The notes below the pieces were generated by a model. The model was not told where the DNA came from. It worked only from the letters and a program-made list of their open reading frames with translations, and searched no databases. DNA of 64,000 nt from Glebionis coronaria (lineage: Eukaryota; Streptophyta; Magnoliopsida; Asterales; Asteraceae): the NCBI GenBank assembly GCA_025667525.1, contig CM046878.1:83534196-83598195 (forward strand). The letters run 5' to 3'. Positions 22,980 to 33,643 of the stretch are shown here, in pieces. The first letter of the stretch is position 1; every line of letters begins with the position of its first letter. The position numbers were made by a program, and so were the translations under genes.

Positions 22980-23370
22980 GGGTTAATACATACGTAGGTA
23001 ACTACGTTTACAAAAAAGTACGTTTAAAGTAATAATGTTTTAATTCGTTCAGTCAAGTTACATAAGTATACGGGTTGGCTAAGTAGGTTACTAAAAATTG
23101 TTAAACTTTATAATACAGGGAAGGGTTGCCTGCTAAGTAGGTTACACAAAGAATTTAATACACAAACTTGGTCTCTTAATACATAAAGAAGTTACCAACG
23201 TTTACAAAAAAATGCGCCTAAGTTACTAAAATCGGCTAACGTAGGTAAATAAAAAAATGAGTAACTCAATTAACCGGTAACATATACTTGAGTAACTTGA
23301 GTGAACGATTTGAAACATTATTACTTTAGGCGCACTTTTTTGAAAACGTTAGTTACGTATGTATTAACCC
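22980..23370. mobile_element. Mutator-type MITE with ~80-bp TIRs, 391 bp
   Basis: The ends GGGTTAATACATACGTAGGT and (inverted) GGGTTAATACATACGTAACT continue as imperfect inverted repeats for about 80 bp. Flanks TTTTATATA (22971-22979) and TTTTACATA (23371-23379) form a 9-bp TSD with one mismatch. Confidence 0.75.
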
Positions 23371-23379
23371 TTTTACATA

Positions 23380-25020
23380 ATAAATTGTTACTGTATTATG
23401 TGTTTGTATAGGATCATGTTATACATCTTTATGCCTTCCGGTCTATATATGCTTTTAACTGTTGCTGCGTTATATTTGATGTTTTATATTTGTAGATTTA
23501 TTCAAGTTGATATTTTAATTAAAAAGGCATGCAAGTTAGCATTGTGGAGTTAAAATGGAAATTTGATAACCTTCGAGCATGATTATTTTAAAGAATGAGA
23601 AATGAAAGTGTTGGGGATACTCGTCCAAAGCAGATCATATGTATATATGCTTGAGAAAGACTCGCTAAGTGAATGGACTAAAAGTAGGAGATGATGAAGG
23701 AACTTAGCTTTCATCTTTTGCTTTTCATTGTTTGAGTTTGCAACAGTATAAAGAAATCTTTACTGTTGAGTACAACTGTTTGCGCTAATTCATGAAGACG
23801 GATTTCACCGGTTGGTCCAACTAACAAAGACATTTGAAGCTAAGTAGAGATGGATTAAAAACATTATAATCTGATAAATAAAGTAATAAAACGGTGCATT
23901 ACGATTTTAGTTATGTTTGATCATAACATATGTAATATATATATTTAATAATAAAAAGACTTGCACATTTTATTGGTGGGTAATTGGTAAACGACTTTTA
24001 TGTAGTTTTAATTCTATTTCAAGATGTAATATAAAACAAAGGTAGTTTTGGTGAATGAAAAATAAGGTGTTTGACGTAGTAATTGACTGCATGTAATGAG
24101 CCTTACATGTAAGTGTAACATATATAAAAAATTTCATTCTGTCGTTATAATGTTTTTCTTTCCTACTTTGATTACGACATATCAAACGTCACGTTACACT
24201 CATAATATAAAAAACTTTTGAAGCCTTTGTGTAAGTACCTCATTAGCCCACCTCCTTCACTCTTTTGTGTTGTGTAAGTTCTGAAATAATCATATAAATT
24301 ATTTGAACAAGAATTATATACTTAAAGCACATTAACCACGCTTATTATAAACTCATATCATAGGTAGCTTGCATCTATGACGGCGTCAGAGGGACGCTCA
24401 CCGTCTAAATAGTGAGTTTGTGTCTCTACGTACATTTATCTAGTGTAAAGTTGTATTTTTTGTTGCTGTTATAAGAATCTTATTAGAGAAATTCTTTTTA
24501 TCTTTCATGAATGTTATATGATAAAAACTTACGCGACGAAGCCCATAACTCGCACATATAACTCTTTGCACCTTTCTCTTTTAAAAGGGTTCAGTAATTA
24601 TTAACCAACACATTCAGGAAATTGAAATATTATACAAGAAAAGATAGAATCCTTTTATCATTAAAATATCAACGATTAGATATGAATATGATCGATAATC
24701 TTTAAAAAAAATAATAGACTTACCTAGGGACTTAAGTTCTCTTTTGGATAGTGAAAGAACATAATCGGTGGTTTTCATATACTTAACATAAATAGTATCT
24801 ATCTCTTTTTCGCATTCCTTTTAAAAAAACCCTGCAATTTGACGGGTCTTACCTAGTAAGCTAATAAAGCACACAAATTCCAAAATGTCAATATGTTACG
24901 TAGTATGTTACATTTATTTAAGGATACTGCTTAAAATTGCTTTACAATCTATATAGTACTGATGTAAATAGAAAAGGCCCAAAACAAGCTAGCCCATTTA
25001 TAACCACCACAACAGTTAAC
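23380..25020. other. No recognised gene; AT-rich
   Basis: No family, RNA gene or bounded element identified on either strand. Confidence 0.5.
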
Positions 25021-25028
25021 CCTGTACA

Positions 25029-25185
25029 AACCGTTTTTTTTAATAACTGAGCCGGTTTGAACTCAATGAACCGGTTTTGACATAAACCGGTATGCTTAGG
25101 ACCGGTTTTTATAACAAAAATATTGGTGCAAACCGGTTATTAACCGGTTCAAACTGATTTTCTTAAACCGATAAACTGGTTTCAA
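25029..25185. repeat. Cluster of AACCGGTT-type palindromic words
   Basis: About eight CCGGTT/AACCGG words in 150 bp in both orientations. Probably the core of a small foldback repeat. No TSD found. Confidence 0.5.
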
Positions 25186-25382
25186 ATCCAAATACGTCTT
25201 TTTCTTCCTTTGTGCATGTGTAGATCCAATGAAAAGACAAGTCATGTGTCAATGAATTCGCAAGTAACCGAGAATAGAGAGGATCAGTGGCAACTATATA
25301 AAAGTTGATCATCTAATTTGATCATCTAATTTCATCTTTGTCTTTCATCTAGGAGCGGAGCTAGTAGAAAGACTAGCGGGGT

Positions 25383-25965
25383 GATGACGTATAGTCCCCA
25401 GCCGGGTCATGAACCCGGCCCACGGGTACTACTCGTATCTGGCCCATCACGAATGGGTGGAAATAATGTTATTTAAGCTTATGGGCTTGGATGAACAGTA
25501 ACCGCATACACGTGTGCGGCTTACGGTCCGGCATGACCGGTGCAGGGTTAGACAAAATCATATTCCTACTATGATTAGGATTTATCCCAAAGGGGAGGAT
25601 ATTCAGTCACCATAATTAGAAGATAACAATCAATCTAAATCTGATGATTATCCTTTCCTTAGGGCCGAAGTATCAGTGACAGCCCATTAGGGTTTCATTG
25701 CCTATATAAGGAACTCCCAAGGGTTCCACAAAGGAATTACATTCTTCATACTCTCAACTCATCCGATTCCTATAACCCTAACCGATTACTTACTCTCACG
25801 CCGGAGTCTAATCGTGGGAAACATTCACACGGTAAGCCTAACGCGTGTTGTTTAGTGTGCAGGATCCCAACCAGATAATTCACTTGGTGCAGGAGCCGGA
25901 GTCCAGCCAACCCGAATTAAGCCTAATTCAGGTTTAGCAAGGATCACCCAACTTTTGTATCAACA
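25383..25965 (+). mobile_element. Solo LTR, 583 bp (family 1, copy 1)
   Basis: Begins TGATGACGTATAG, ends GTATCAACA, with a 5-bp TSD CGGGG at 25378-25382 and 25966-25970. A TATATAA box lies at 25703-25709. It matches 46322-46892 along its whole length, so borders are confirmed twice. There is no internal region, consistent with LTR-LTR recombination. The parent lineage is unknown. Confidence 0.9.
25703..25709 (+). promoter_or_regulatory. TATA box of solo LTR copy 1
   Basis: TATATAA in the conserved context 'tgcctata(t/a)aaggaac' shared with the second copy. Confidence 0.6.
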
Positions 25966-26004
25966 CGGGGTGATGAAGTATCCTTAATCAACATATTTTT
26001 GTTA

Positions 26005-27174
26005 TCTTTTATATAATAAAAGAATTATATTTTTAAGAATTTTAATTAAAAGTGGAGGTTATAAAAAAAATAATTGAACCAATCAAATAACTTGATTTTG
26101 ACACATGAGCAAAATCAAGTAATGTGATTGGTTGAAAAAAAAGTCAAAATTGAATTTAATTAGTCAAAATTAAAAATTTTGGTGGAAGAATTTGATGAAA
26201 ACACATAAAAATATATGTGTCAAATTTGTGAAAATAAAAATTTTAAAAAGGATGAGAAAATTAATAAAACTTTAGTTGTTGAATTTTAAATAAATTATAT
26301 AAATTTAAGTATAAACTTATAATTTTTCATATTTATTAGTAAATTTAAAAAATAAACAAAATACCCCCCTTAAACTTTATTCTCTCTAAACTTTATATTT
26401 TTTAAATACAACATATATATTATACTAGAAAAGTCAACAAATCACATGATTGTCAATATTCAAATAAAAACACAAATAATACTCTATTTTTATTTTGACA
26501 CTTGACAAAGTCAAGCAATGAAATCTATGTAAATTAATATTAACATAAGTATAAATATTACAATATATGTAGGTGTTTAAACATCGGCGTGAGATAAAAA
26601 TAAATAGATGAGATTCTACATATTACAACAGTATATATGTTTTCAAGGCCATTATGTGTAATTAAACACACAATATCTAGAAAATGATAGTTAACATTTG
26701 AGTTAAACAAATTCAAATCATTTATGCAACAAATATTTATATAAAATATCAATTAATATTATCACACAATAAAAAAATCATGTAATACTCGCGGGTCTAT
26801 GAGTATCGTAACTATTTAAGTATTAAAAAATTAATATTGTTTTATACAGTAGAATAATATTAAGTATTACAGAATCGTGAATTTATAATCGTGTACAAGT
26901 AAGGTTGATGTAAATGGTTTGTTAATTTTAAGATATCACTATCGAGAATAAAAATACCGAAAGTAAAAAGCGTATAGAATAAAAAAATAATTATTAAGGT
27001 GAGTTTATATTAATTTACACGATACACAGTAAAACAACAAAATAATCAAACATATAAATACTAGAGATGTTCTTAAAAAACATATATAATATACATAAAA
27101 TCATAATAACAAAATTATTACTTAACTTATCGTGTATGTTCAAGTCCCGTGCGTGCACGGGCATTAAAACTAGT
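26005..27174 (+). mobile_element. Non-autonomous Helitron, 1170 bp
   Basis: The 5' end TCTTTTATATAATAAAAG is preceded by A. The 3' end has a GC hairpin CCCGTGC-GT-GCACGGG (27146-27161) followed by CATTAAAACTAGT and then T. This is the Helitron pattern (5' TC, subterminal hairpin, 3' CTAGT, insertion between A and T). No TIR or TSD, as expected. An internal hairpin lies at 26079-26131. AT-rich, no helicase/Rep coding. Confidence 0.8.
26079..26131 (+). repeat. Internal hairpin in the Helitron
   Basis: CCAATCAAATAACTTGATTT and its near-complement face each other around a 9-nt loop. Confidence 0.8.
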
Positions 27175-27491
27175 TATTTTTATATATTATAAAGCGCTTT
27201 TCTAATTGTTTTCACATTTAGTCTCCTTTATCATTATAACTTTTTATTTTAATTATAAGCAAGTCTCTCTGATTAAAAATTCTGGCTCCATCTCTATGTC
27301 TTGATAAAAGTGATGCTTCTCAAACCATTGATGCAAGCAGGGGCGGATTTGTAGTCGAGCACGGGTAAGCACGTGCATACCCTCCGATTCGACGGGTTAA
27401 TGTAATTTCTTTTTTCTTTTTTTGTAAAATTATTTTCTACTTTATCTAACTATCAGTATGATTTGTTTAAAATTGGCTTTAGGAATTTGAT

Positions 27492-27647
27492 ATGTCGACA
27501 ATTAAAAAGAAAGTACGAATTATGGATTGGTTTACTCCTATTCAAAAGAAAGCGAAGACGCATGATGGTCGCTTTTCAACACCACAACCAGTAATTGATC
27601 CTACACCAATAGATCCTGAGATTGGAACAGAGAATGCCAATACTAAT
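27492..27647 (+). pseudogene. hAT transposase, N-terminal fragment (interrupted by Gypsy A)
   Basis: The frame opens MSTIKKKVRIMDWFTPIQKK and stays open until the Gypsy LTR at 27648. A basic, low-complexity N-terminus at this distance from the 5' TIR is usual for ZMYM1/TTF-type hAT proteins in plants, though this part alone would not identify the family. The apparent stop comes from LTR sequence. Coding text resumes after 54148. Confidence 0.65.
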
Positions 27648-30600
27648 TGTAACACCCCATTTAAGAAAATGGAATGTCACGGGTGATTATGGCGTGTCAT
27701 CAAAGCATACAAGGATAATGTATTAAACATCACATGACCATAAAGGAAATACCGGAATCAAACATCGGTACCCCAAAAGTAGAACTTATCACACACAAAT
27801 ATAAGTACTGTAAATGAAAAGAACTAAACAATGTCCATGAAAATAAGTATCAAAGTATAAAGAAATGCATAAAGTAAAGAAGGCTAGGAAGCTTCCAATC
27901 CATATGCACGTACGCTTAAAGTCTAAGAGCGTCCCTGAGTACCTGCCGTTTTGAGAACATGAAAGGAAAACGACTGAGCATAACGCTCAGTGCACGGATA
28001 TACAAGTAAAGCATGAATAATATAAGCATATAAGCATGAAGCAGCGGAAAAGACTATGTCCTGGCTAACCTGGTATATCTTAGTAAAACTGGTTTTATAG
28101 TTTGAAAAGCCTTATGTTTATCTTATAAAACCGTTTAACATGTTTACCATTAGCCAATATAGGTCATGAAATATCAATGTGCATGAATACTTGGAGGGGT
28201 GACCTCGTCATGCAAATTAGAGGGGCTGCCTGTAATATAATATACTTGTTGGGTAGGAGGGATCAACTCCTTGTGAAGGATGCAAGGCACACACCACATT
28301 CACCTGAATAATCTACTGAAAACATGTAAACTAGGATGCACCCATACGCCACACCTGATAATAATAATATGGCCAAAAGCTAAAGGGACGCCACGAGCTA
28401 TCACTCCGTCGTGGTGGAGTCATAACACTGGTGCCTCCAGTGTTATGGTTATGGTACCTCTATAACTAGGTGAAACTGGTCATGCATGTATATGGCTTTA
28501 GGTATCTAATTAAACATAAGCAATTCAAAAACATATAAAAACATATACTGGGGAAAACAGTTGGTTGCATACGGGGAATCCCAATAAGGAAGAATGTCCA
28601 TACTGAAAGGACGGAGAATCCGTACCATGTGTCAGTGAATGAAGAAGACGAACGGAAGAGAGTCCTACTTCGGTATCACTAATGCTACATAAATACATAC
28701 GTGTATAAGTATCCGATTGCTGAGTACGTAACTGGTTTTATATCATGTCTTAACTTGTTTTATATGTTCATGTCATGTTTTACTGATTTAAGCTTTATAC
28801 TGCGTTAATCATGTATTCTGTCTATTCTGTTTAAATATTACTTGTATTTCATGTATTAATATACTTGTTGTGTAATAATAAGTAACTTTCTAAAAATAGC
28901 AGGTTTCCTAAAATAGAAAGTTTCTAAAAATAGAAAGTTATCAAAAATAGAAAGTTTCCAAAAATAGATTTAGCGCTTAAAATAGATAAGTTTCTAAAAA
29001 TAGAAAGTTTCCATAAATAGATTAGCTTCCTTAATTAAATAAGTTTCTAAAAATAAAAAGTTTCCATAAATAGAAATAAACCGGATTATTAAGCTAATAA
29101 TATAAGCTTAAGTGTTTACTGATTAGTATTCTAAGTCATGTAATTAAATAATATAGCTTATTAATTATTTCATGTAATTTAAATAAACTATAGGTTAAAG
29201 TATTTAATTAAATATAACGCGATTTAATTAAATAAAGGTAAAAATACTTAGGTTAACACATGTATTATTATCTATTAATAATATAACCTAAGTCGTGTAA
29301 ATTAATTAATTATAAGTCATGATTTTAATAATTAATTAATTATATAGTCTAAATAAAATGGTAATTACTTAGGTTAAGATTCATGTATTAATAATAATAT
29401 TAATAGCCTAAGTCATGCATAAATTAAATTAACCATGCACATGTTTTAATTAATTTAATTTAAATCTTGTTAAAATAATTAACCTTGTAAAATAATTAAC
29501 TTACAAAATAACCCATGAACCGAACCCGTGTTTTAATCTAAACATGTCATGAACCGGACCGGTTTAGCCCATGAACCGGCCAACCAAACGCACCCTTGGT
29601 CTTGGCTAGCTGCCGGCTAGCAAAAGTTCCCACCGGCTAGCCGGTGGTTACCCCTGCTGCCGCGGCCTAAGGTTCCCCCTGCTTTCCTTATTTAGCTACC
29701 GGCTTAAGCCGGTGGTGGTTCCTTGTTCTTAGCCGAGACCCACCAAGCCAAAAACACACCCCGACCGAGGTCGGGGTTCCCTTTGTTCCTGCGATCGAGA
29801 CACACAACACACACCGATACCTTGAGGTCTCGGTTGGTGTGAAACAAAAGCAAGCCGAGACCCCCTTGGTCTCGGTTCCATGTGTCGGCAAAAACAAACA
29901 CCCCTTAAACCCTAATTAATTTTACCCCCATGATTTATTAACATGTATTTACTTGTTTTAATATCACTCATGATTTCACGTGTTCTTGATTTACATAAAA
30001 ACATAAAGAAAAAGGGTCTAAAGATTTACCGATTACGTGAAACAAAGGAAGATGAACACACTAACAACCTTGCGAGAAATCAATCACCAAAATCAACCAA
30101 CACACCCTTGTATGTGTTCATACCCGGCGGCCAAGAGAGAACCAAAAGAGAGATTAGGGTTTTTTCTTGTTTTCTAATTTTTGTTATTATGAAAATAAGT
30201 TTTTACCTTTTTTTGTTTAGTAAAAATTTAAATGGGCTTGGCCCTTGTCTTGTTTTCTAGCCGCGGGTATGATGGGGCCCACAAGGGTAACCCATAGTTT
30301 TCTCGTGTCTAATATTAAGTGTGTTCTCGTGTTCGTGTTTACATGATTTAAATAGTTATCGTTCGTGTCTTATTATATTTATTCATGATCGTAATAAATA
30401 TACATAAATACGTAATACTAAGCTCGCGATTATTTACGTTCATGATTTCATGTTCGTATGTTCGTGATTATAATTATTATTGAAATAATTATCGTGTCTT
30501 AATACGTATTAAATACTTATCGTGTTATAACACATACGTAATATTTGAAAATCTTGTTCGTGAAACGTAAACGTGCTATAAAAGGAAGGTTCTAATCATG

Positions 30601-30651
30601 TACGTACGATCATAAGGGTACTATTCATGGTAAAATCATGCGGGTTTTTCA
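27648..30651 (-). repeat. 3' LTR of Gypsy A
   Basis: About 3004 bp. On the plus strand it begins TGTAACACCCC and ends GGGTTTTTCA; in element orientation that is TGAAAAACCC...GGGGTGTTACA. It is similar throughout to 51135-54143, with scattered differences. Open frames inside it are non-coding LTR text. Confidence 0.93.
28890..29070 (-). repeat. ~17-bp tandem repeats in the Gypsy A 3' LTR
   Basis: Several degenerate copies of the complement of GGAAACTTTCTATTTTT. The same block in Gypsy B LTRs is longer and more regular. Confidence 0.8.
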
Positions 30652-30664
30652 ACTCTTCCCCCCT
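30652..30664 (-). other. Polypurine tract of Gypsy A
   Basis: The minus strand reads AGGGGGGAAGAGT directly before the 3' LTR, identical to the tract of Gypsy B at 40715-40727. Confidence 0.9.
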
Positions 30665-30728
30665 AAAAAGAATAATTCGTCCCCGAATTATAGATAAAAT
30701 AAACTGGAAAAGAAGAACATACCCGAAT

Positions 30729-33638
30729 TCAAAATATGAAATGAGGGTAAAAAGCCCAGATAGACTCCTCTGTTTACCAAGTGGCTTCTCGCTCGGTATG
30801 ATCCCTCCAAAGGATTTTGACGAATGGAATCGTTTTCCTTCACATGACTCGTTCTTGTCTGTCAAGAACTCGTTCGGGTTCTTCTATGAAAGTGAAATCT
30901 TCACGAATCTGTTCCAGTGGATACTGAACCATGTGAAGGGGATGATACTTGTACCCTCTGAGTAAGGACACACGGAAAACATCGTGAACATGAGAAAGCT
31001 GCAGAGGTAACGCTGAACGGTAAGATACTTCATCGACTCGTTCGATGACATCAAACGGTCCGATGAATAGAGGACTGAGCTTCCATTTGATTCCAAAACG
31101 TCTAACACCACGTGCCGGTGAAACCTTAAGGAAAACGTGATCTCCTACGTTAAAATGTAAGTCCCTACGATGCTTGTCTGTGTAACTCTTCTGACGTGAT
31201 AGTGCTTCTTGCAGTTTCTGCTTAGCTACTGCGACCTTCTCATTAGTGAGCTCTATCATTTCTGGTCCTTCAAGTGTTCGCTCACCAACCTGATCCCAGC
31301 AGATTAGGGCGCGACACTTTCTGCCATACAGCATCTCGAAAGGAGCACACTTGATACTTGCGTGCCAACTGTTGTTGTATGTGAAATCCACCAAACAGAT
31401 ATAATCGTCCCAATCACCCATCCATTCCAACGCACATGACCTCAACATGTCTTCTAATGTCTGGATCGTTCGCTCTGACTGTCCGTCTGTTTGAGGATGA
31501 AAAGCCGTGCTAAGCTTAAGTTTTGTCCCCCAAGCTTTCTGCAGACTTTGCCAAAATCGCGAAGTGAACCGAGGATCTCTGTCTGAGACGATGCTGGATG
31601 GAGCACCGTGAAGTCTCATGATCTCCCTCCTATAAGTATCGGCGAGTTTACTGACCGAATCTTCCTTGCGGATTGGTAAGAAATGAGCTGATTTGGTAAG
31701 TCGATCAACGATAACCCAAATCGCATCGTGCTTCCTCTTTGTCTGCGGATGACCGGTAACAAAATCCATGGTGATCTTGTCCCACTTCCACTCTGGAATA
31801 TCTAACGGTTGTAGAAGGCCGCCAGATCGCTGATGCTCGATCTTAACCTGCTGGCAGGTAAGACATTTGGAGACGTAAGTCGCAACATCCTGTTTCATAC
31901 CACTCCACCAAAAGTACTGCTTGATGTCATGGTACATCTTGGTCGAACCAGGATGGATAGAGAATGGGGAGCTATGAGCCTCAGCTAACAATGCTTCTTG
32001 GAGTTCTTGATCATCAGGAACACAAAAGTCTCGTGCCCTGCCATAAGATACCATCTGCGTCTACTCGAAATTCTCTCTGCTTCTCCAAATTCTGAATTAT
32101 CGCCCAGATTTCTCCATCATCTTTCTGAGCTTCCTTGATCTTAGAGAGTAACTAGGGTTCCACTCTAAGATTAGCTCTGTACTGTGTTGTCCACGTACCA
32201 TGATCTCTATGTCTAGTCGCTCCAAGTCTCTTATAATTTCCTACTCAATTTTAATGCCGTTTATCATTCCAGACTTTATGCTAAGTGCATCTGTCACTAC
32301 ATTCTCCTTGCAGGGATGATACTGCAGATTAATGTCATAATCCTGCAACAGCTCTAACCATCTCCTCTGTCTCATGTTCAATTCACGTTGAGTGAAGATA
32401 TACTTCAAGCTCTTGTGGTCCGTGAAAATGTCGCATGATTCTCCATACAAGTAGTGCCTCCATATCTTCAATGCAAACACGACTGCTGCAAGTTCCAATT
32501 CATGCGTAGGGTAATTTTCCTCATAAGGCTTAAGCTGTCGTGAAGCATACGCGATCGCCTTTCCATGTTGCGTGAGAACACAGCCAAGTCCCTTTCCCGA
32601 TGCATCACTGTAGATCTGAAATCCACCTGTACCAGATGGGAGAGTAAGAATCGATGCAGATACTAACTTCTTCTTTAGGTCTTCAAAGCTCTTCTCTCTT
32701 TCTTCAGTCCAGACGAATTTCTCCCCTTTCCGTATCAGTTTGATCAATGGTAGTGCTAAACGGGAAAAGTTCTCCACGAATCTACGGTAATAAACAGCTA
32801 AGCCTAGGAAACTGCGGACTTCAATCGCTGATGTCGGCCTTGGCCACTTGGTAATAGCCTCAACCTTTACTGGATCAATCGTGATTCCTTCTGCTGATAC
32901 AATGTGACCTAAGAATGCCACCTTGTCTAACCAGAACTCACACTTGGAGAATTTAGCATACACTTGCTTCTAAGGAAGAATCTGTAGTACTGTACGAAGA
33001 TGGTCTTCGTGTTCCTCCTTGGACTTAGAGAATATCAGAATGTCATCGATGAAGACAATAATGAACTTGTTCAGAAATTCATGGAAGATTCTGTTCATCA
33101 AATCCATAAACACTGCTGGAGCATTGGTAAGGCCAAATGGCAAGACTACAAATTTGTAGTGGCCATAGCGTGTACGGAAGGCAGTCTTGGCGATGTCCAG
33201 CTCCTTAAGCTGTAGTTGATGATAGCCCGACCTTAGATCAATCTTGGAGAAATGTTTGGCCCCTTGGAGTTGTTCAAACAGATCGTCAATACGTGGTAGT
33301 GGATACCTATTCCTGATGGTAATCTTGTTGAGCTCCCGATAGTCTATGCAAAGACGCATACTGTCGTCCTTCTTCTTAACGAATAAAACCGGTGCGCCCC
33401 ATGGAGATGCACTCGGTCGAATAAAGCCTCGCTCCAGAAGTTCTTGCAATTGATCCTTCAGATCCTTTAACTCTATGGGAGCCATGCGATAAGGAGCCTT
33501 GGAAATCGGCTCAGCTCCTGGGATGAGCTCGATATTAAATTCTACTTCTCGTGCAGGTGGTATGCCCGTAAGTTCTTCTGGATATACATCTGGAAATTCT
33601 GAGACTATCCGCTGATTCTGAATTGACGGGGATTCAAC
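30729..33638 (-). pseudogene. Gypsy A pol, 3' part: reverse transcriptase, RNase H, integrase, chromodomain remnant
   Basis: The minus-strand block continues the protease segment at 43723-44077 after Gypsy B is ignored. RT occupies about 33638-32900 with the catalytic FIDD (about 33047). RNase H follows ([10 protein letters not shown] at about 32610; TDHKSLKYI). Integrase begins with an HHCC finger (about 31990-31850) and has catalytic D, D and E near 31765, 31585 and 31470. A chromodomain-like tail follows about 30840. Stops occur at about 32967, 32238 and 30837. The 32055-32240 stretch between RNase H and integrase has stops and a frame change. The chromodomain is cut by further stops and ends at 30729. 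The enzyme set copies and integrates the element; this copy is not functional. Confidence 0.93.
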
Positions 33639-33643
33639 ATCCA

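Noticed and set aside
25349..27310. Older hAT-like element enclosing the first solo LTR and the Helitron ('ggagcggagcta' ... 'tggctccatctc')
   Set aside because: The ends match only about 10 of 15 bases and the flanks give no convincing 8-bp duplication.
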